From positions 37,294,560 to 37,358,559 of the forward strand of contig NC_135177.1 of NCBI RefSeq assembly GCF_041146795.1: 64,000 nt of DNA, given 5' to 3'. This document shows, in pieces, positions 31,001 to 42,960 of the stretch. Below the pieces are notes generated by a model. The model saw only the letters and a list, made by a program, of their open reading frames with translations, was not told the DNA's origin and did no database searches. Position 1 is the first letter of the stretch; every line of letters begins with the position of its first letter. Source of the DNA: Maylandia zebra (lineage: Eukaryota > Chordata > Actinopteri > Cichliformes > Cichlidae). A program made the translations under genes and the position numbers.

Positions 31001-32620
31001 TTACAATAATCTGCAGTTCCTGCTGAAACGTCTCTAAACTGTTCAGTTACAGATTGAATCCACGTCAGTGACATATTACATGTTCTTCCTCCATAACACA
31101 GACGCTGTGCTTTGGCCTTTATTTCTCTTATTGTCAGTAAATCCCACAAGCAGACATCAAACACTGGAGCTTCCCACAGAACACCTCTCGACACACAAAA
31201 ACATTCAGGTTTATCTCCTGTACATGTGTCTACGGGACACACGGCTCCCAGCTGTGGTCTGATTTAACGCGACACAAACTGAACCGCGTGTTTTCTGATG
31301 TATTTGTCGGGTTTTCGAGCATCTCAAGCAGAACAGCTGGAGACATTTGTCTTTAATGTAAGTGGGCGTGTCCATGAGTCAAACTGGTTCTTATATTTAT
31401 CTGCAGCTTGTTTTGTAATATAAATGAACAATGACATCATTACAGACCCACATAATCAATGTGAGATTTTTTCAATCATTAAAACTTGCAACCTGTTTAC
31501 ATGCGTGTGGTTTGCACTGTTTACATGCAGCGTCTTCAGCTTCCTTGAATCTTTAAAAATGACCCAGCTGGCTAAAACAAACTGAACCTCCAGCAGGTTA
31601 GACTCCGCCCACGGGCTTCCTGACAATCAAAGAAATAACGATTTCTGCCACGTGTCTTTACTCGCCAAAAATGACGATGTTTTGTTCTTTTGCTTTGTTG
31701 GCATGCCGACGTTTTACCTGTTTCATTTGTTAGCATGCTGCTGTTTTACAGCCCCTGAGTAAATTTTTAGCATGCTAACAACAACATTAGCATGCAACTC
31801 GTGTTTGAGTGATAAAAATATTTCAACACTAATATTTTAAAGTAGAACTGCTGTAATTTTAATGCATCTGTGGTCCAAACTGCTTCTGCAGAGCTCGAGG
31901 AAGTTTCAAAGGAGCAGAAGGATGGGCGCTGTAAACCGTGAGGACACGCTCATTTATGGCACACAGCAGTGTGAGGGCGCCATCGCTTTAGAGCCCACGC
32001 CTCATTCTTAAGGACAAAGAAAGAAAACAACAGGAATGATGGGAAATATAATAAAGGTGACAATTCCAGGTGACTGTGCTGTCGTTCATGAATGAGGATT
32101 ACCGATGGTTCAAATGTGACCCAGAGCACCGTTACCATGGAAACGTGACCACAGCGGTCCGATTTAACGAGGAAGTAAAAGAATGACACTGACTGCTGTC
32201 CAGCCCAGCCGGTGCTGCGTCGGCGCTCCTCTGCAGTAAGAGTTATGATCACATCGATTTATCCAGGTGGTCGCTTGGCAGAGAAGAACCAGGACACAGC
32301 AAACTGCCAACACAGCCATCTGACTCCATCATGACGGGACGCTTTTTACATGGCTGCAGAAAAGCATGATGGGAGAAACATGCGGGGAGAGAGTGTTAGA
32401 GTCTCAGGGCAGTGGAAGTAATTGCTGTCATGTGGATCGGCCTCACATCTTTGGATGTGGCTCGAAGAAAACAGTTGGCTCACTGTTTGGAAAAAAAAAA
32501 GCACTTTTAACTGATTAGCATCGTTAGCATCGTTAGCATTCCTCAGGGAAACCCTCCTCTTATCACAGGGAACTCAGCTCGAGCAGGGAGGTGCACGCTT
32601 GCATTATTTATACGATAACA
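28006..32620. other. Long intergenic stretch left of cmtm7
   Basis: Mostly single-copy in appearance. Part may be cmtm7 3' UTR or a terminal cmtm7 intron. A retroelement-like patch lies at 29095-29215 (accctggacaggtcacc). No further conserved exon could be assigned. Confidence 0.3.
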
Positions 32621-32629
32621 ATGTTTTAA

Positions 32630-32935
32630 ATGTGGTACGCAGCCCCCTTCAGTCCAACTGTGGACAAATATGCACCAGTCAGGTGTAACATAATGACCGT
32701 GTGCCTAATGTTGTGTCGGCCCCCCTTTGGCTGCACCCATCGAGGCTGTGCTGTGGGTGGAGCCTCTGCAGATTGGACCGTTTGTGCAGCACCTCGCACT
32801 GATGCTCTGACTGAGGTGGCCCGTGACCCCGTGACCCCTGCTCCTTCCTTGGAGCCCCGCAGGAGCTGCAGTGTCGCAGCTGCTCTGAGCCAAACTGTCA
32901 CAAATCCTCACGCTCGTCCGATTTCCTGCCTCTAA
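32630..32935. repeat. Probable old transposon fragment
   Basis: The block accagtcaggtgtaacataatgaccgtgtgcctaatgttgtgtcggcc is familiar as a recurrent fish repeat. Open frames on both strands here are not credible genes. Confidence 0.4.
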
Positions 32936-33159
32936 CATCGACTTTGAGCACAAAACGCTTACTAGTCCCTGAATGCACTGCAATTTAACAACATGCTTCA
33001 CTTGAAACGTGCTCATAAAAAGCAGATGAGGCCATGAAGGTTTGATTCTGCAGCGCGTTAAAAAGACGACACCCTCGCCCAGCGCTGGAGACGTTTAACC
33101 CAAAACCACGTGAGCAGGTAACAGGCTCAGACCAGAAGCAGGTGAAGGACAGCACCTAC

Positions 33160-33238
33160 CAGACTGAGGCCCACAAGCCACGCTGTAAGACGTCCACAAG
33201 TTCACGGCCATCAGGAACGTCGCTATGAATCCAAACAC
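33160..33238 (-). CDS. cmtm7: cmtm7 exon 4 (coding)
   Basis: 26 codons plus one base between acceptor gttcacag and donor TCTG|GTAGGT. Encodes TM4 (VFGFIATFLMAVNLWTSY) and the start of the C-terminal tail. Confidence 0.85.
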
Positions 33239-36200
33239 CTGTGAACGAACACACAATGCGTTACAAACACCTTTCAAAGTAAAGCTGCTCAAGTCTACTG
33301 ACGGATCGCACTCAGCTCAGAGAAGTTCAGGCAGGACCAGATTTCTGTTCTCAGGAAAGAACTTAATGTGACGTCCTGCGTGATCAGAGGGAGGACTCGG
33401 TCTGCAGGAGCCACACACAGCTGGTCTGCTGCAAAGTGACACAACGCGAGTCTCGCAGTTGTGCGCTTACGTACCGATCCGGCCACCAGCGCTGAAACTC
33501 CACCGCTATTCGCCGAGGCGATGATGGAGGCGATGAGGATGAGGATGCATCCCACAGAGTAATGGAAGAACTCCTGAAACAGCAGAGGAACAATAAACAT
33601 TTCTCAGCATCTGTCAGCACCTCGTGTCCACCACAGAGGAGCTCCGAGCCTTCCTCAGAGCTCCGCTTTAGTGAAGGCTTCAAAGTCGGGTCTGCTTCTG
33701 AAACCAGGATGCAAACATTCACTCTGCCGGAGCTTCAAGTCCCGTTTCACTCGCACGAGTTTTCATAGATTCATTAATAAATACCGCTGGACAGGAAGTG
33801 CTTTTAATTTCCAGCACGTCTCTCATCCTGCAGCCGGATGAGCTCGCTGAGAGTTCAGCACAGGAACCAGACCTGCACCGCAGCTGCTGAACTTTCAAAA
33901 TAAGAGCAAGGGCCTGACCGCTGCTGAACAGATGTGCGTACAGATGTGCAGAGGATGCTGGGGGTCGGGTGACATGGAGGCAGGTGCTCTGCTGTGGAGC
34001 TTTATTAGTACTGCTTACAGCTGAGCAGACTGCATATATGTGCAGCGTCCACATGAAGATCAGCAATCATCTCACAATGTTTAACATTTCTCTGGATTCA
34101 ACAGAACAGGAAGAGGAAGTCTCGCCATGTGTGGAAGCATAAATCTGAGCCGAGCGACTAACAGCTGCAGGGTGATGTTTCGTCTCAGGCTGAGATCTCC
34201 CAGCACGTTTGGTGCTCATGAACCTTTTCAAGGTCACAAAGCTCTCAAAAGGTTAAGGAACAATTTGCAGCAGCTGATTTGTTTCATTTTGATCAAAAGT
34301 CTGAGATTTGCTCTGAAAATCACCTCTGCTCACGGCCGACTGGTCAGGAAGGTAAACGAGGGACTGCTGGTGCACTGCAAGCATCCGCACATCAGAAGCT
34401 CTCTTCCTTCCTTGAACTCCACAGAGAAGCCAGAGGAACATTTGGGTTCTTCTGGCTTCTCTGCGTTGCATAACAGCAGCTTCCTGTTACGCTACGCTGA
34501 GAATCAAACGCTCAAGTCTTCGATGCAGAAGTTTGGCTGAAATGCAGAAGCGAGACCGACACAGACGGATGGAAGCGTCGCTCCTCTTACCGTCAGCGGC
34601 CAGTTGATGCAGGGCATCCTCGTCTGCAGCCTGCACAGGTGCATGAGGAAGAAGATGAGGAAGGCTACGAGGAACCACAGCGTCACCACCTCGAAGTACT
34701 GGAAGGCCGGCCAGCTGGGCCAGCCGCGAGTGCAGAACACACACAGGAAGGCGATGAGCAGGGAGATCTGGCAAAAGGGAAATTCATTTTAATATGTGCT
34801 TCCTTTGCATTAGAGGCGAGCAGCGGTTTGAGGACGTGCATCACATGTTTTTGCATCTGCTTGTTTAAACAAGCAAAAGAGAAGAAAGCGATGCGCCGCG
34901 TTCACGGCCGACGGTTTTCAGAATGAGTTTTTATTTTCACACAATAGATAGATAGATCATTTGGTTCTGGCAGCTTCAGCTCAGGTAAACGCTGTGTGGG
35001 GATGTGTGCAGGCTGTGGCTCTGATTGGCTCTGTGGCTCTACACTAACTTTTTGCCACTAAATGTTTTTCTTAGGCGCATCAGCACAAAAGTTAGGCGCA
35101 CCCAAAGCTTTCAACCACATCGCCTAACGCTGCAGTTTTACATGTGCACTTTTAATAATAATTCCCCCCAGGGATCAATAAAGTATTCTGATTCTGATTC
35201 TGATTAAAGGGGGAAACTGATGTCACAGACAATATTCATTTGCAAATGATTAACTAACAATCTTATGCTTGTCCTTAAAGTGCGTGGCTCTCTTTGGTAA
35301 TGCTGTAGGCAACGTTAAACGTATTCGTCACATCGGCTCCTCTGACGACCTGCCTGCTGCTGAAAGGCAGCGGGGGGGGGGGACACTTGGGCATTTATTG
35401 CTCTCATTTACTGTTTGGTGGTTGCTGAAATAGTTTGTGAGCTTTAACCTGAGATTCTGGTGTTTCTGGCAAAATACGTTTATATTTAAAAGTCCATTCA
35501 GGATTTAATGACTCGATATCGGATATCTATATCAGAGAGGTCCCGCCCCTGACTGTCTCTGATTGGTTTAGACCACGATAGGGGCATGATGTGTGTCTGA
35601 CCACACGGAGACGTTCAGAGTTGCAGAGACCTTTTTTTTCTTTCTAGTTGCACCATTAAAAAACTGGTGGCACTCCAGAGCCCTGCTCTGTTGCCACAGA
35701 AACTCTGATATTTAGCTCACATAAGCAGGAGTTGCTCCTGATGTGACGGCACAGCCTGAACCAACCAGGCCAAATGTGGCAGAAAGCTGTAAACATGGTT
35801 GTTCTGGGTCAAACAGCTGTTGGGTCTGAGTAATCGTTCAGCAGCCGATTTGTGTTTTTGTTTTAGTTCAAAGAATATTAGAATATTACCAAACCCTCCA
35901 GCGTCGTGGTCTCAGAGGAACACGTTTCAGACTGTTGACAGTACACGTGTTGGAGTACACGTGTTGGAGTACACATAGGAAACTGCATACAAACCACCGT
36001 GTTCAGAAATAATGAAGGAGGCGAGCTTCACTCCTGCAGGTCTGTTCTGAGACGGCGTTAAATGGTAAATGGCCTGTATTTATACAGCGCTTTACTAGTT
36101 CCTAAGGACCCCAAAGCACTTTACATATCCAGTCACACACACATTCACACACTGGCGATGGCAGCTACATTGTAGCCACAGCCACCCTGGGGCGCACTGA

Positions 36201-37880
36201 CAGAGGCGAGGCTGCCGGACACTGGCGCCACCGGGCCCTCTGACCACCACCAGTAGGCAACGGCTGAAGTGTCTTGCCCAAGGACACAACGACCGAGACT
36301 GTCCAAGCCGGGGCTCGAACCGGCAACCTTCCGATTACACGACGAACGCCCAACTCTTGAGCCACGATCGCCCTTTAAAGGTTTTACACAGACGGTCAGA
36401 CTCACCAGACACTTTATTAGGTACACTTGTTCAGCTGCACGCCAACACAAATATCAGCCAATCACATAGCAGTGACTCACTGAGACGACCTGCTGAAGTT
36501 CAGAATGATGGAGAAAGGCGACCTGAGTGACTCTGAACATGGTTGTTGGTCTGAGTGTGTCAGAAACCAATTTCTGAGCTGACAGGAAGGCACCAGGACC
36601 TCGAATACAGCACGATCTGGCATCCTCGTGTCGGTGTTGTTCCCACATCATCATCATAAATGTTCCAGGTTCAACATTGCGAGTGACCAATCACATTGTT
36701 GTGACGTCATACTTTTGCAAGCCGAGCGATTCATTCATTTACGAAATTCCAATGTTGCAAGGACAACATGCATAAATCTTACCGTTTGTTACAGAACAGC
36801 ATCCTGAAATGCAAAGATTCAAATCGCTGCATCGGAGGACAGAGGCCGTTACGCAGACTTTTTTTTACAGCGCTTTTTTTTACGAAGTCGCAAAAGTGTG
36901 ACATCACAACAATGTGATTGGTCACTTGCAATGTTAAACCTGGAACAACATTTATGATGATGATGTGGGAACAACACCGACACGAGGGTGTCAGATCATC
37001 ATGATGAACACTCGTTACGACCATCGCATGCAGAGCATCAATGAACGTGTGGAACATCGAGCAGATGGGCTACGGCAGCAGACGACCACACCAGGTGATC
37101 AGAGAAACGCTGCCTGGTCTGATGAGTCTCAGTTTCTGCTGCAACCGTCAATGATGGAGTCAGAGTTTGAGGAAGCAGCATGAAAGTGTGGATCCACTCT
37201 GGCCTGTTTCAGCGGTAAGAGCTTCACCGAAACGCCACAGCCTGCCTGAGTGTGGCATCCCTTTTTGACCAGAGTGTACCATCTTCTGATTGGCTGCTTC
37301 CAGCAGGATGACGCTCCATGTCACAAAATCATCTCACTGTGATCACATGACCAAAGCCCCTGAGAAATGTTTCCAGCAGCTTGTTGATTCTGAGCCATGA
37401 AGAATTAAAACATCTCTAATAAAGTTGCTTGTGAGTGGGTCTAATGGTGCTATTATAATAACACGAGGACACGTAAAACAGCTGGAGAGGTCCCCTGTAA
37501 AAGCCTGGGGGTCTGTAGCTGTCTCTGAGCCCCGGGCCCCGTTTTCTGTTCGCCCGTCCCTGTCTGGATGGAAGTTTTTACGAAAATCAATATTTCTCCA
37601 TCAGGAGCCGATCACTCCGAGCATCACAGGCCGATCAATAACAACAACAGTCGTTTAAATATTTCACAGTTAAAGTTTCTCGTGTCTAAATCTTTAGAAA
37701 ACCAGGCGCACACAAACCCGGGTAGAACCGGGTAAAGCCCCGGGGTTTGTCCACCGGACCGACTCTTACCAGCTGTCCGATCTTGAGCAGTCCCGGGATG
37801 GTCTGGGTGTAGCCCAGGTTCAGGCCGCTCTCCCCGGATGTCCTGGTGGTTGTTGTCGTGGTGATGACGGTGTGAGACAT
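33160..37880 (-). CDS. cmtm7: CMTM7-like MARVEL-domain membrane protein (four exons recognised)
   Basis: Minus-strand exons at 37770-37880, 34591-34767, 33475-33573 and 33160-33238 join cleanly (phases 0, 0, 0). They encode about 155 residues. The protein matches vertebrate CMTM7: an MSHTV start, a short Ser/Thr-rich cytosolic N-terminus, then four hydrophobic MARVEL helices. Key segments are YFEVVTLWFLVAF, CINWPLT, LILIASIIASA and VFGFIATFLM. CMTM7 is a four-pass plasma-membrane or endosomal protein linked in mammals to B-1a cell development and receptor trafficking. The start at 37880 is chosen over an in-frame upstream ATG at 37898 because it aligns with the family. The last seen exon ends in phase 1 at a GTAGGT donor, so a very short terminal exon should exist to the left. 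Alternatively, read-through would add about 20 unrelated residues. Confidence 0.88.
33475..33573 (-). CDS. cmtm7: cmtm7 exon 3 (coding)
   Basis: 33 codons between acceptor tgctgtttcag and donor TCG|GTACGT. Encodes TM3 (VGCILILIASIIAS). Confidence 0.9.
34591..34767 (-). CDS. cmtm7: cmtm7 exon 2 (coding)
   Basis: 59 codons between acceptor ttttgccag and donor ACG|GTAAGA. Encodes TM1 (ISLLIAFLCVF) and TM2 (VVTLWFLVAFLIFFLMHL). Confidence 0.9.
34768..36060. other. cmtm7 intron 1, unannotated part
   Basis: Contains the retroelement tail gggatcaataaagtattctg with ATTCTG repeats at 35165-35205 and three direct copies of 'gtacacgtgttgga'-like sequence at 35940-35976. Nothing else recognised. Confidence 0.4.
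36061..36374 (-). mobile_element. tRNA-derived SINE, minus orientation, copy 2
   Basis: Full-length relative of 8524-8833. On the minus strand it begins gggcgatcgtggctcaagag (A-box region), has B-box ggttcgagcccc, a cttgggcaagacacttc body and ends in atacaggccatttacc. Inserted in cmtm7 intron 1. Confidence 0.85.
36380..37395. mobile_element. Degenerate transposon fragment interrupted by a foldback sequence
   Basis: Flanking pieces (accagacactttattaggtacac; aggtgatcagagaaacg; gattggctgcttccagcaggatgac) are recurrent fish repeat sequence in one orientation. The middle holds a long inverted repeat, annotated separately. No coding capacity remains. Confidence 0.5.
36625..36986. repeat. Foldback inverted repeat with ~95-bp arms
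   Basis: The left arm (about 36625-36720) begins ctcgtgtcggtgttgttccc, and the right arm (about 36893-36986) ends with its reverse complement gggaacaacaccgacacgag. Arms stay complementary through catcatcatcataaatgttc and ccaatcacattgttgtga, around a loop of about 170 bases. Confidence 0.85.
37770..37880 (-). CDS. cmtm7: cmtm7 exon 1 (coding)
   Basis: 37 codons from ATG (37878-37880) to the donor CAGCTG|GTAAGA. Cytosolic Ser/Thr-rich N-terminus ending IPGLLKIGQL. Confidence 0.88.
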
Positions 37881-38179
37881 GATGCCGGTAAACAGCACGG
37901 TAAATGAAACGTTTAAACGAGTTTAACCGCAGCGGAAAGTCACCGTCGACCGCGCGACACGGCACAGCCCGTTTTTATCGCTGACGTCAACGCGCAGCAG
38001 ATAAACGCGACTGCTTCCGGGATATATTTCATAATAAAAGCACCGACAAAACCCCGTCCTCTCAAAACACTTCAGTGTGTATTGATATATTCTCAGTATA
38101 ATAACAGTAGCATGTTTTTAATTTAATTTGTTTTTTGAGTGTATTTTTCTGAGTGTGTCTGAAATATCAATTTTTATGA

Positions 38180-38960
38180 GTTCCATAGACTGTATATAAA
38201 GATGGACACCACCACTTTGACGTCACCCCCTGGTTTTGGACATTTTAGAGCCTTGTTTTCTTATTAGTGTACATCCACACACACATATGTCTGCTAATCA
38301 GTGTTCAATAACATCTTATCACTCTCCTCCTTCACAGGTGAGCCACTCTGACAGAAACTTTGCGCGCACATCATTGAGATTGGGTCATTAACATTTATTT
38401 TAAATCACAGTTCGTTCGATTTTCGTGTAAATTCTGGTCATTTCATCATCCTCTGTGAATAAAATGTCGTGTTCTGCTTTTGCGTTTCTTTCATGTGTCA
38501 AGCTCAACATACATCACCCGTATATGACTCAACAATCACCAAAGCTTTGGTGTACCCTCAGTGAAATCCTTGAATTTCAGTCACTAAAAACTGGAGCTCC
38601 GCCTTCTTGAACACTCTGTTAGTATAGGACCTCACAGCAGACATGTTATTGGCCACATGATGTCATTAAAAATTCTCCAAAATGCTCCAGTGGCACAAAC
38701 ACCGTGCAGAGGTCCAGTTCAGGGACTCCAGCCACACCCTGTGACCATCCAGCTGTTAGTCAATGACTGGCCACGCCCATAAATTTAAGTCTCAAAACTC
38801 ACAGATAAAAAAATCAATTACTCGGTTACAGTTGTTATGAAGGGGGAATCTGTAGAGACCAAGCAGTTTATATCTTTGCTGTAAAGTTTAACATGGGAGT
38901 CTATGGGGACTGACTCTCTGCTGCCCCTGCTGGACATCACAGGAACTGCAGGTTGTGGTG
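38180..38960. repeat. Probable non-autonomous transposon copy ('atagactgtatataaa' family)
   Basis: Starts near catagactgtatataaagatgg and contains gacgtcaccccctggttttgg. A related copy begins at 46688 (cagactgtatataaaagatgg ... gacatcacccactggttt). The boundaries are approximate. Confidence 0.5.
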
Positions 38961-41840
38961 ATTTTATCTCATTTATTTATTGTTGCTTGTTTTATAATAA
39001 ATGAAATTTGATTTATAAAAATAAGTTAAAATGATCAATTAAAATTATATTAAAGCTGAACGTCAAGTTTGATGTTTGAGGTGTTTATTCTAACTCAAAC
39101 ACGGCTCTCGTTTTGTTGGTGAATTTGCTTCTTTTAATTTTCCATCAGATACTTCATGATCCATCATGATTCAGAAAATAATGTGGGGAGATCTCTGATA
39201 AGACCATAGTTTGTTGTTAGGATACCTAACAGGAAATTAAACAGATGCTAGAGAGTCAGTAATATCACTGAATCCCATCTTTATTTATGTCATTGTAATA
39301 TTGTGGTTTCTGTTATTTCCCTTTACATGTGAGAGTCATTTATAAGATAACTTTAATCAGTCTGAGACGGCTGCAGCAGACACACACAATCATGAGTGGT
39401 GCCTGATAACGCTGGACTTTATGTTGTTTTCTGACTGAAACATGCTGTGAGTCTGCTTGTGTTTGTTTGGCCTTTATTTTGAAGCAGACATCCTGTGTGT
39501 GCAGGTTTTTGGGTGGCTGAGGTGTCAGCGTTGACCTGTGGGCTGAGTGGAGGTGTGGTCTCTGTCAGGAAGCACTGCAGCAGCAGCTTCCAGAGAGGCA
39601 CGAATGTTCCCGAGCAGCAGGACAACAGAGCTGCTGTCAGGACGTTTCCCTTTAAACTGAACACACGCACACACACACTCACACTCACGCACACATGCAC
39701 GCACACGCACACTCACACTCACGCACACATGCACGCGCACGCACACACACACTCCTCCATTCAGAGCTCAGCACCATTTTCTCTGTTTTCTGTTTGAATA
39801 TTTCACGTTTAAGCAGGAAACATGAGATTAAAACCTTCGTTTTAAAGAGTGTGCAGACATGCAGACCAGCTCACGAGACAACAGTGAGATAAATATAGAG
39901 GAGTAAACTACGTCAGTCGTCTGAACACACACAGGGCGGTGATGCTCGCCTGCATCCTGAGGTAACAGAAAACGAGCTGAAGTTCATTAATCACACTCTC
40001 TCAGGCTGAGCTGCGAATACGAATTTTTCTGATTTCAACTCGATCTTCGTGGACACACAGAAGGACACGAGGTTTCTGCGCTTCTGCGATGGATGCAGCT
40101 CAGGTTCACTACATCAGCTCTGTACATGACCAGAAATGGGAGGAGCTACAGTTGAGCTGTTGTGCTTTAGAAGTACAAAATCAATCATTAAGCACATCAC
40201 GCTCGCCAGCTTGTTTCTGTGCCGCGTTCACGAGTACAGATCGTGTTCCTGTGCAGGTGATAAATGCTAAACTTCTGTGCACCACAGAGCTGAGAGGTGG
40301 TGCCTGTTCCAGTCACCATCCAGAGCTCCCAGTCAAAGGTGAGGGTGGGGGCGTGGATCGACCTCTGAGTCGACAGCTTTGTTTTTACCACCACAGGCCG
40401 GTACGGCGTCCACGTCACTACAGAGGCGTCACCAACTCATCATAGAGGAGGCCCCGAGACACTTGAACTCGGATCCAGCTCAGACTGGAAGTACTAACTC
40501 TCAATCCCAACACTGCACATGTAGCTGTGAACTCTCAGTGCAAGCTGGACGCCACCCGGAGAAGCCAGGCGAGTCACAGAGATGCTCAGACCACCACAGG
40601 GAAGCACCACCCGGCTCCACGAGAACACTTGACAAGCTGCAGCATCACGAGCCGCTGATGCGACAACGTTACTGTGTGACGGCAGAACATCGCAGACAGA
40701 CGTGAGAATGCTTTTCTATCGCCGGCTCTAACGAGTCCGTTTTTATGTTTCTGTTTAGTCTCAGGCTGGTTTTGTTTCAAGGACTCTGTTTGTGATCAAA
40801 CGGTGACGTCTCTGTTTCAGAAGGCGGGAGCTGGAGGAGTCTTCGACTAAAATGCTCTCAGAGCATCATTCATAATTCAGACAGCGGCCTCAGAAGCAGT
40901 AAACCTGAAGGAGAAGGAGACGCACATCAGCACAGCTGAGCTGCAGACTGAAGATGCTGCTGTGGTCCGGCCTGCTGCGAGGCTGCAGTTGTTTCTGTCA
41001 CTTTCATGTCCGCAGCAGCTCTTTCTTGAGTCTAATCTGACAGTAATATAAAGTTTTATGTGAGGACTATTGAATTATACTGATGGGAAAAGTCCCACAC
41101 AGAGGACATGTTGAACACGGCAGGATTAGAGGATGTGTGTTTGCTGCCGACGTGATGTTGGCGTGGCCGCTGACGCTCACTTCCTCTCCCGAGCCTCATA
41201 TGAGGTTTGCTTTTTGTAAATCCTAATAAGGTGTGTGACATCATACGTGGTACGGGGCGATTCTGTGGATGCTTCAAAGCTACGATATAAAAGCGCTGCT
41301 GATGCGAGCCAGCGTGTTTCCGTCTGGTCCAGCGGTCTGTAGGTGAGCAGTGGAAGCTTCTCTGTGTCTGTGGGTGGGCCGTCAGCTCCTCTGCTTCCCT
41401 TTCTGTAAATTCAGCGCACGTCACTGCAACAGAAAATGAGAATGCCCTTTCACAGGTGAAGACTTCAGGCGCTGTCTGAGATTACTCCCACGGTGGGGGT
41501 TATGTGGGGGGTTGCTGAGAAAAGGATAAACCCCCGTCGCTGTCTCAAGAGTCTTCGTGATACTTTTACCTCTAAAATACGTCATCCTTCTTGCCGCGCT
41601 GGTCAAAGTAAGCATTAAGTGACTCACTGACTGATATAGAACAGACAATGACACAATAACCACAGACAGCTTCGACTTCCTGTCTCATGTGAACATGAGC
41701 GCAGGGCTGAAGCACAGTAATGTTCACGGAGGCGCTGCTTCGACCGAGGTACGCCTGAGCAGCAACTGCAGCACCGAGCATGAAGTTTCACAAGCTGCAG
41801 TCCCTGTGATGGAGCTGCGTCTGCCTCCAGCAGCGTCCTC
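38961..41840. other. Intergenic between cmtm7 and the lectin genes
   Basis: CA-rich low-complexity sequence at 39660-39755. A 118-codon plus-strand frame at 40089-40445 has no domain signature or splice support and is not called. Confidence 0.35.
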
Positions 41841-41845
41841 AGAGA

Positions 41846-42085
41846 CGTTAAGACAGTGGTGTCCAACTCCAGGCCTCGAGGGCCGGCGTCCTGCAGGTTT
41901 TACATCCCACCCTGGGTCAACACACCTGAATCAAATGGTTAGTTCATTAGCAGCATCTGGAGAGCTTCAGGACATGTTGAGGAGGTCATTTAGCCTTTAA
42001 ATCAGCTGTGTTGGATCGAGGACACGTCTAAAACCTGCAGGACGCCGGCCCTCGAGGCCTGGAGTTGGACACCTGTGCTTTAAGA
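41846..42085. mobile_element. hAT-type MITE with 8-bp target duplication
   Basis: Body 41854-42077 has inverted ends (cagtggtgtccaactccagg and its complement before 42077). It also has an inner palindrome, ctcgagggccggcgtcctgc. Flanks cgttaaga (41846-41853) and ctttaaga (42078-42085) match at seven of eight bases. Ends and duplication length fit hAT. Confidence 0.85.
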
Positions 42086-42160
42086 CGTCCAAGTGATCGA
42101 CGTACGGTCACGCCGCAGCGTCACACAGCCGGAGGGCAGAACTGTTCGTGCTCTGTAGCT

Positions 42161-42364
42161 CAGGGGTGTCCAACTCCCGGTCTCGAGGGCCGGCGTCCTG
42201 CAGGTGTTAGATGCGTCCTTGAATAAATCACAGCTGATTTAAAGGCTAAATTTCCTCCTCAGCATGTCTTAAAGTTCTTCAGAGGCCCAGTAATGAACTC
42301 ATCATGTGATTCAGGTGTGCTGACCTGTGGGATGCCGGCGATCGAGGCCTGGAGTTCGACACTA
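42161..42364. mobile_element. Second hAT-type MITE copy, right end eroded
   Basis: Begins caggggtgtccaactccc and ends with ggcctggagttcgacact, the decayed partner end. Same family as 41846-42085 and only about 80 bases away. Confidence 0.75.
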
Positions 42365-42496
42365 AATGTTAATGGACTGATTCTTATATAGCGCTTTTCT
42401 TCTTGGCAACCAGACTGGAGCAGACTGGGATCAAACCATCAACCTTCTGGTTAGTAGATGACCTGCTCCACCACCTGAGCTGCAGCCAGCCTGTAA

Positions 42497-42960
42497 GTAA
42501 GTAAGTAAGTAAAATTTATTTATATAGCACTTTTTTAAGACAAAACGCTGTTACAAAGTGCTTCACAAGAAAACATGTCAAACAAACAATATAGCAACAT
42601 AAAGAAAGTATAAAAGCATATCAAAAAAGCAATAGTACAATATAAATATAAAATAAAACAACATGTTACGCATTAACATTTCCCAAATGCCTGTCTAAAC
42701 AGATGAGTTTTAAGCTGTTTTTTGAAAGAAGCCATCGTGTCGATGGTGCGTAGTGGGGGGGGTAAACCATTCCACAGTATAGGAGCCAGGGTTTGAAATG
42801 CGTGATCCCCCTTTGTTTTCAGACGAGTCCGTGGGATAGATAGACGACCGCTATCAGTGGATCTAAGAGTTCGCTTTGGAGAATAGGGCTGGAGAAGCTC
42901 CGAAGCGCCTGGAGGCAGCAGAGGCTGCGCTTGTTTTACAACAGTTTGGCTCGTTAGACT
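42497..42960 (-). mobile_element. LINE C-terminal and 3' end, minus orientation
   Basis: Minus-strand translation gives LAPILWNGLPPPLRTIDTMA and FKKQLKTHLFRQAFG, the C-terminus of an L2/CR1-type LINE polyprotein. The 3' end is at the left (aagtaaaatttatttatatagcac), preceded by a (TAAG)n tail at 42494-42511. 5'-truncated. Confidence 0.75.

Noticed and set aside
32200-32235. Possible cmtm7 terminal exon (acceptor ttactgcag followed by gcgccgacgcagcacc)
   Set aside because: The frame that would give a CMTM7-like S-A-D-A-A ending does not agree with the phase of exon 4.
39525-39797. His/Thr/Cys/Val-rich frames (also at 43704-43974 and 15603-16090)
   Set aside because: Translations of CA/GT or poly-C/G low-complexity DNA.
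40089-40445. 118-codon plus-strand frame
   Set aside because: No domain, no splice context, ordinary composition; likely chance.
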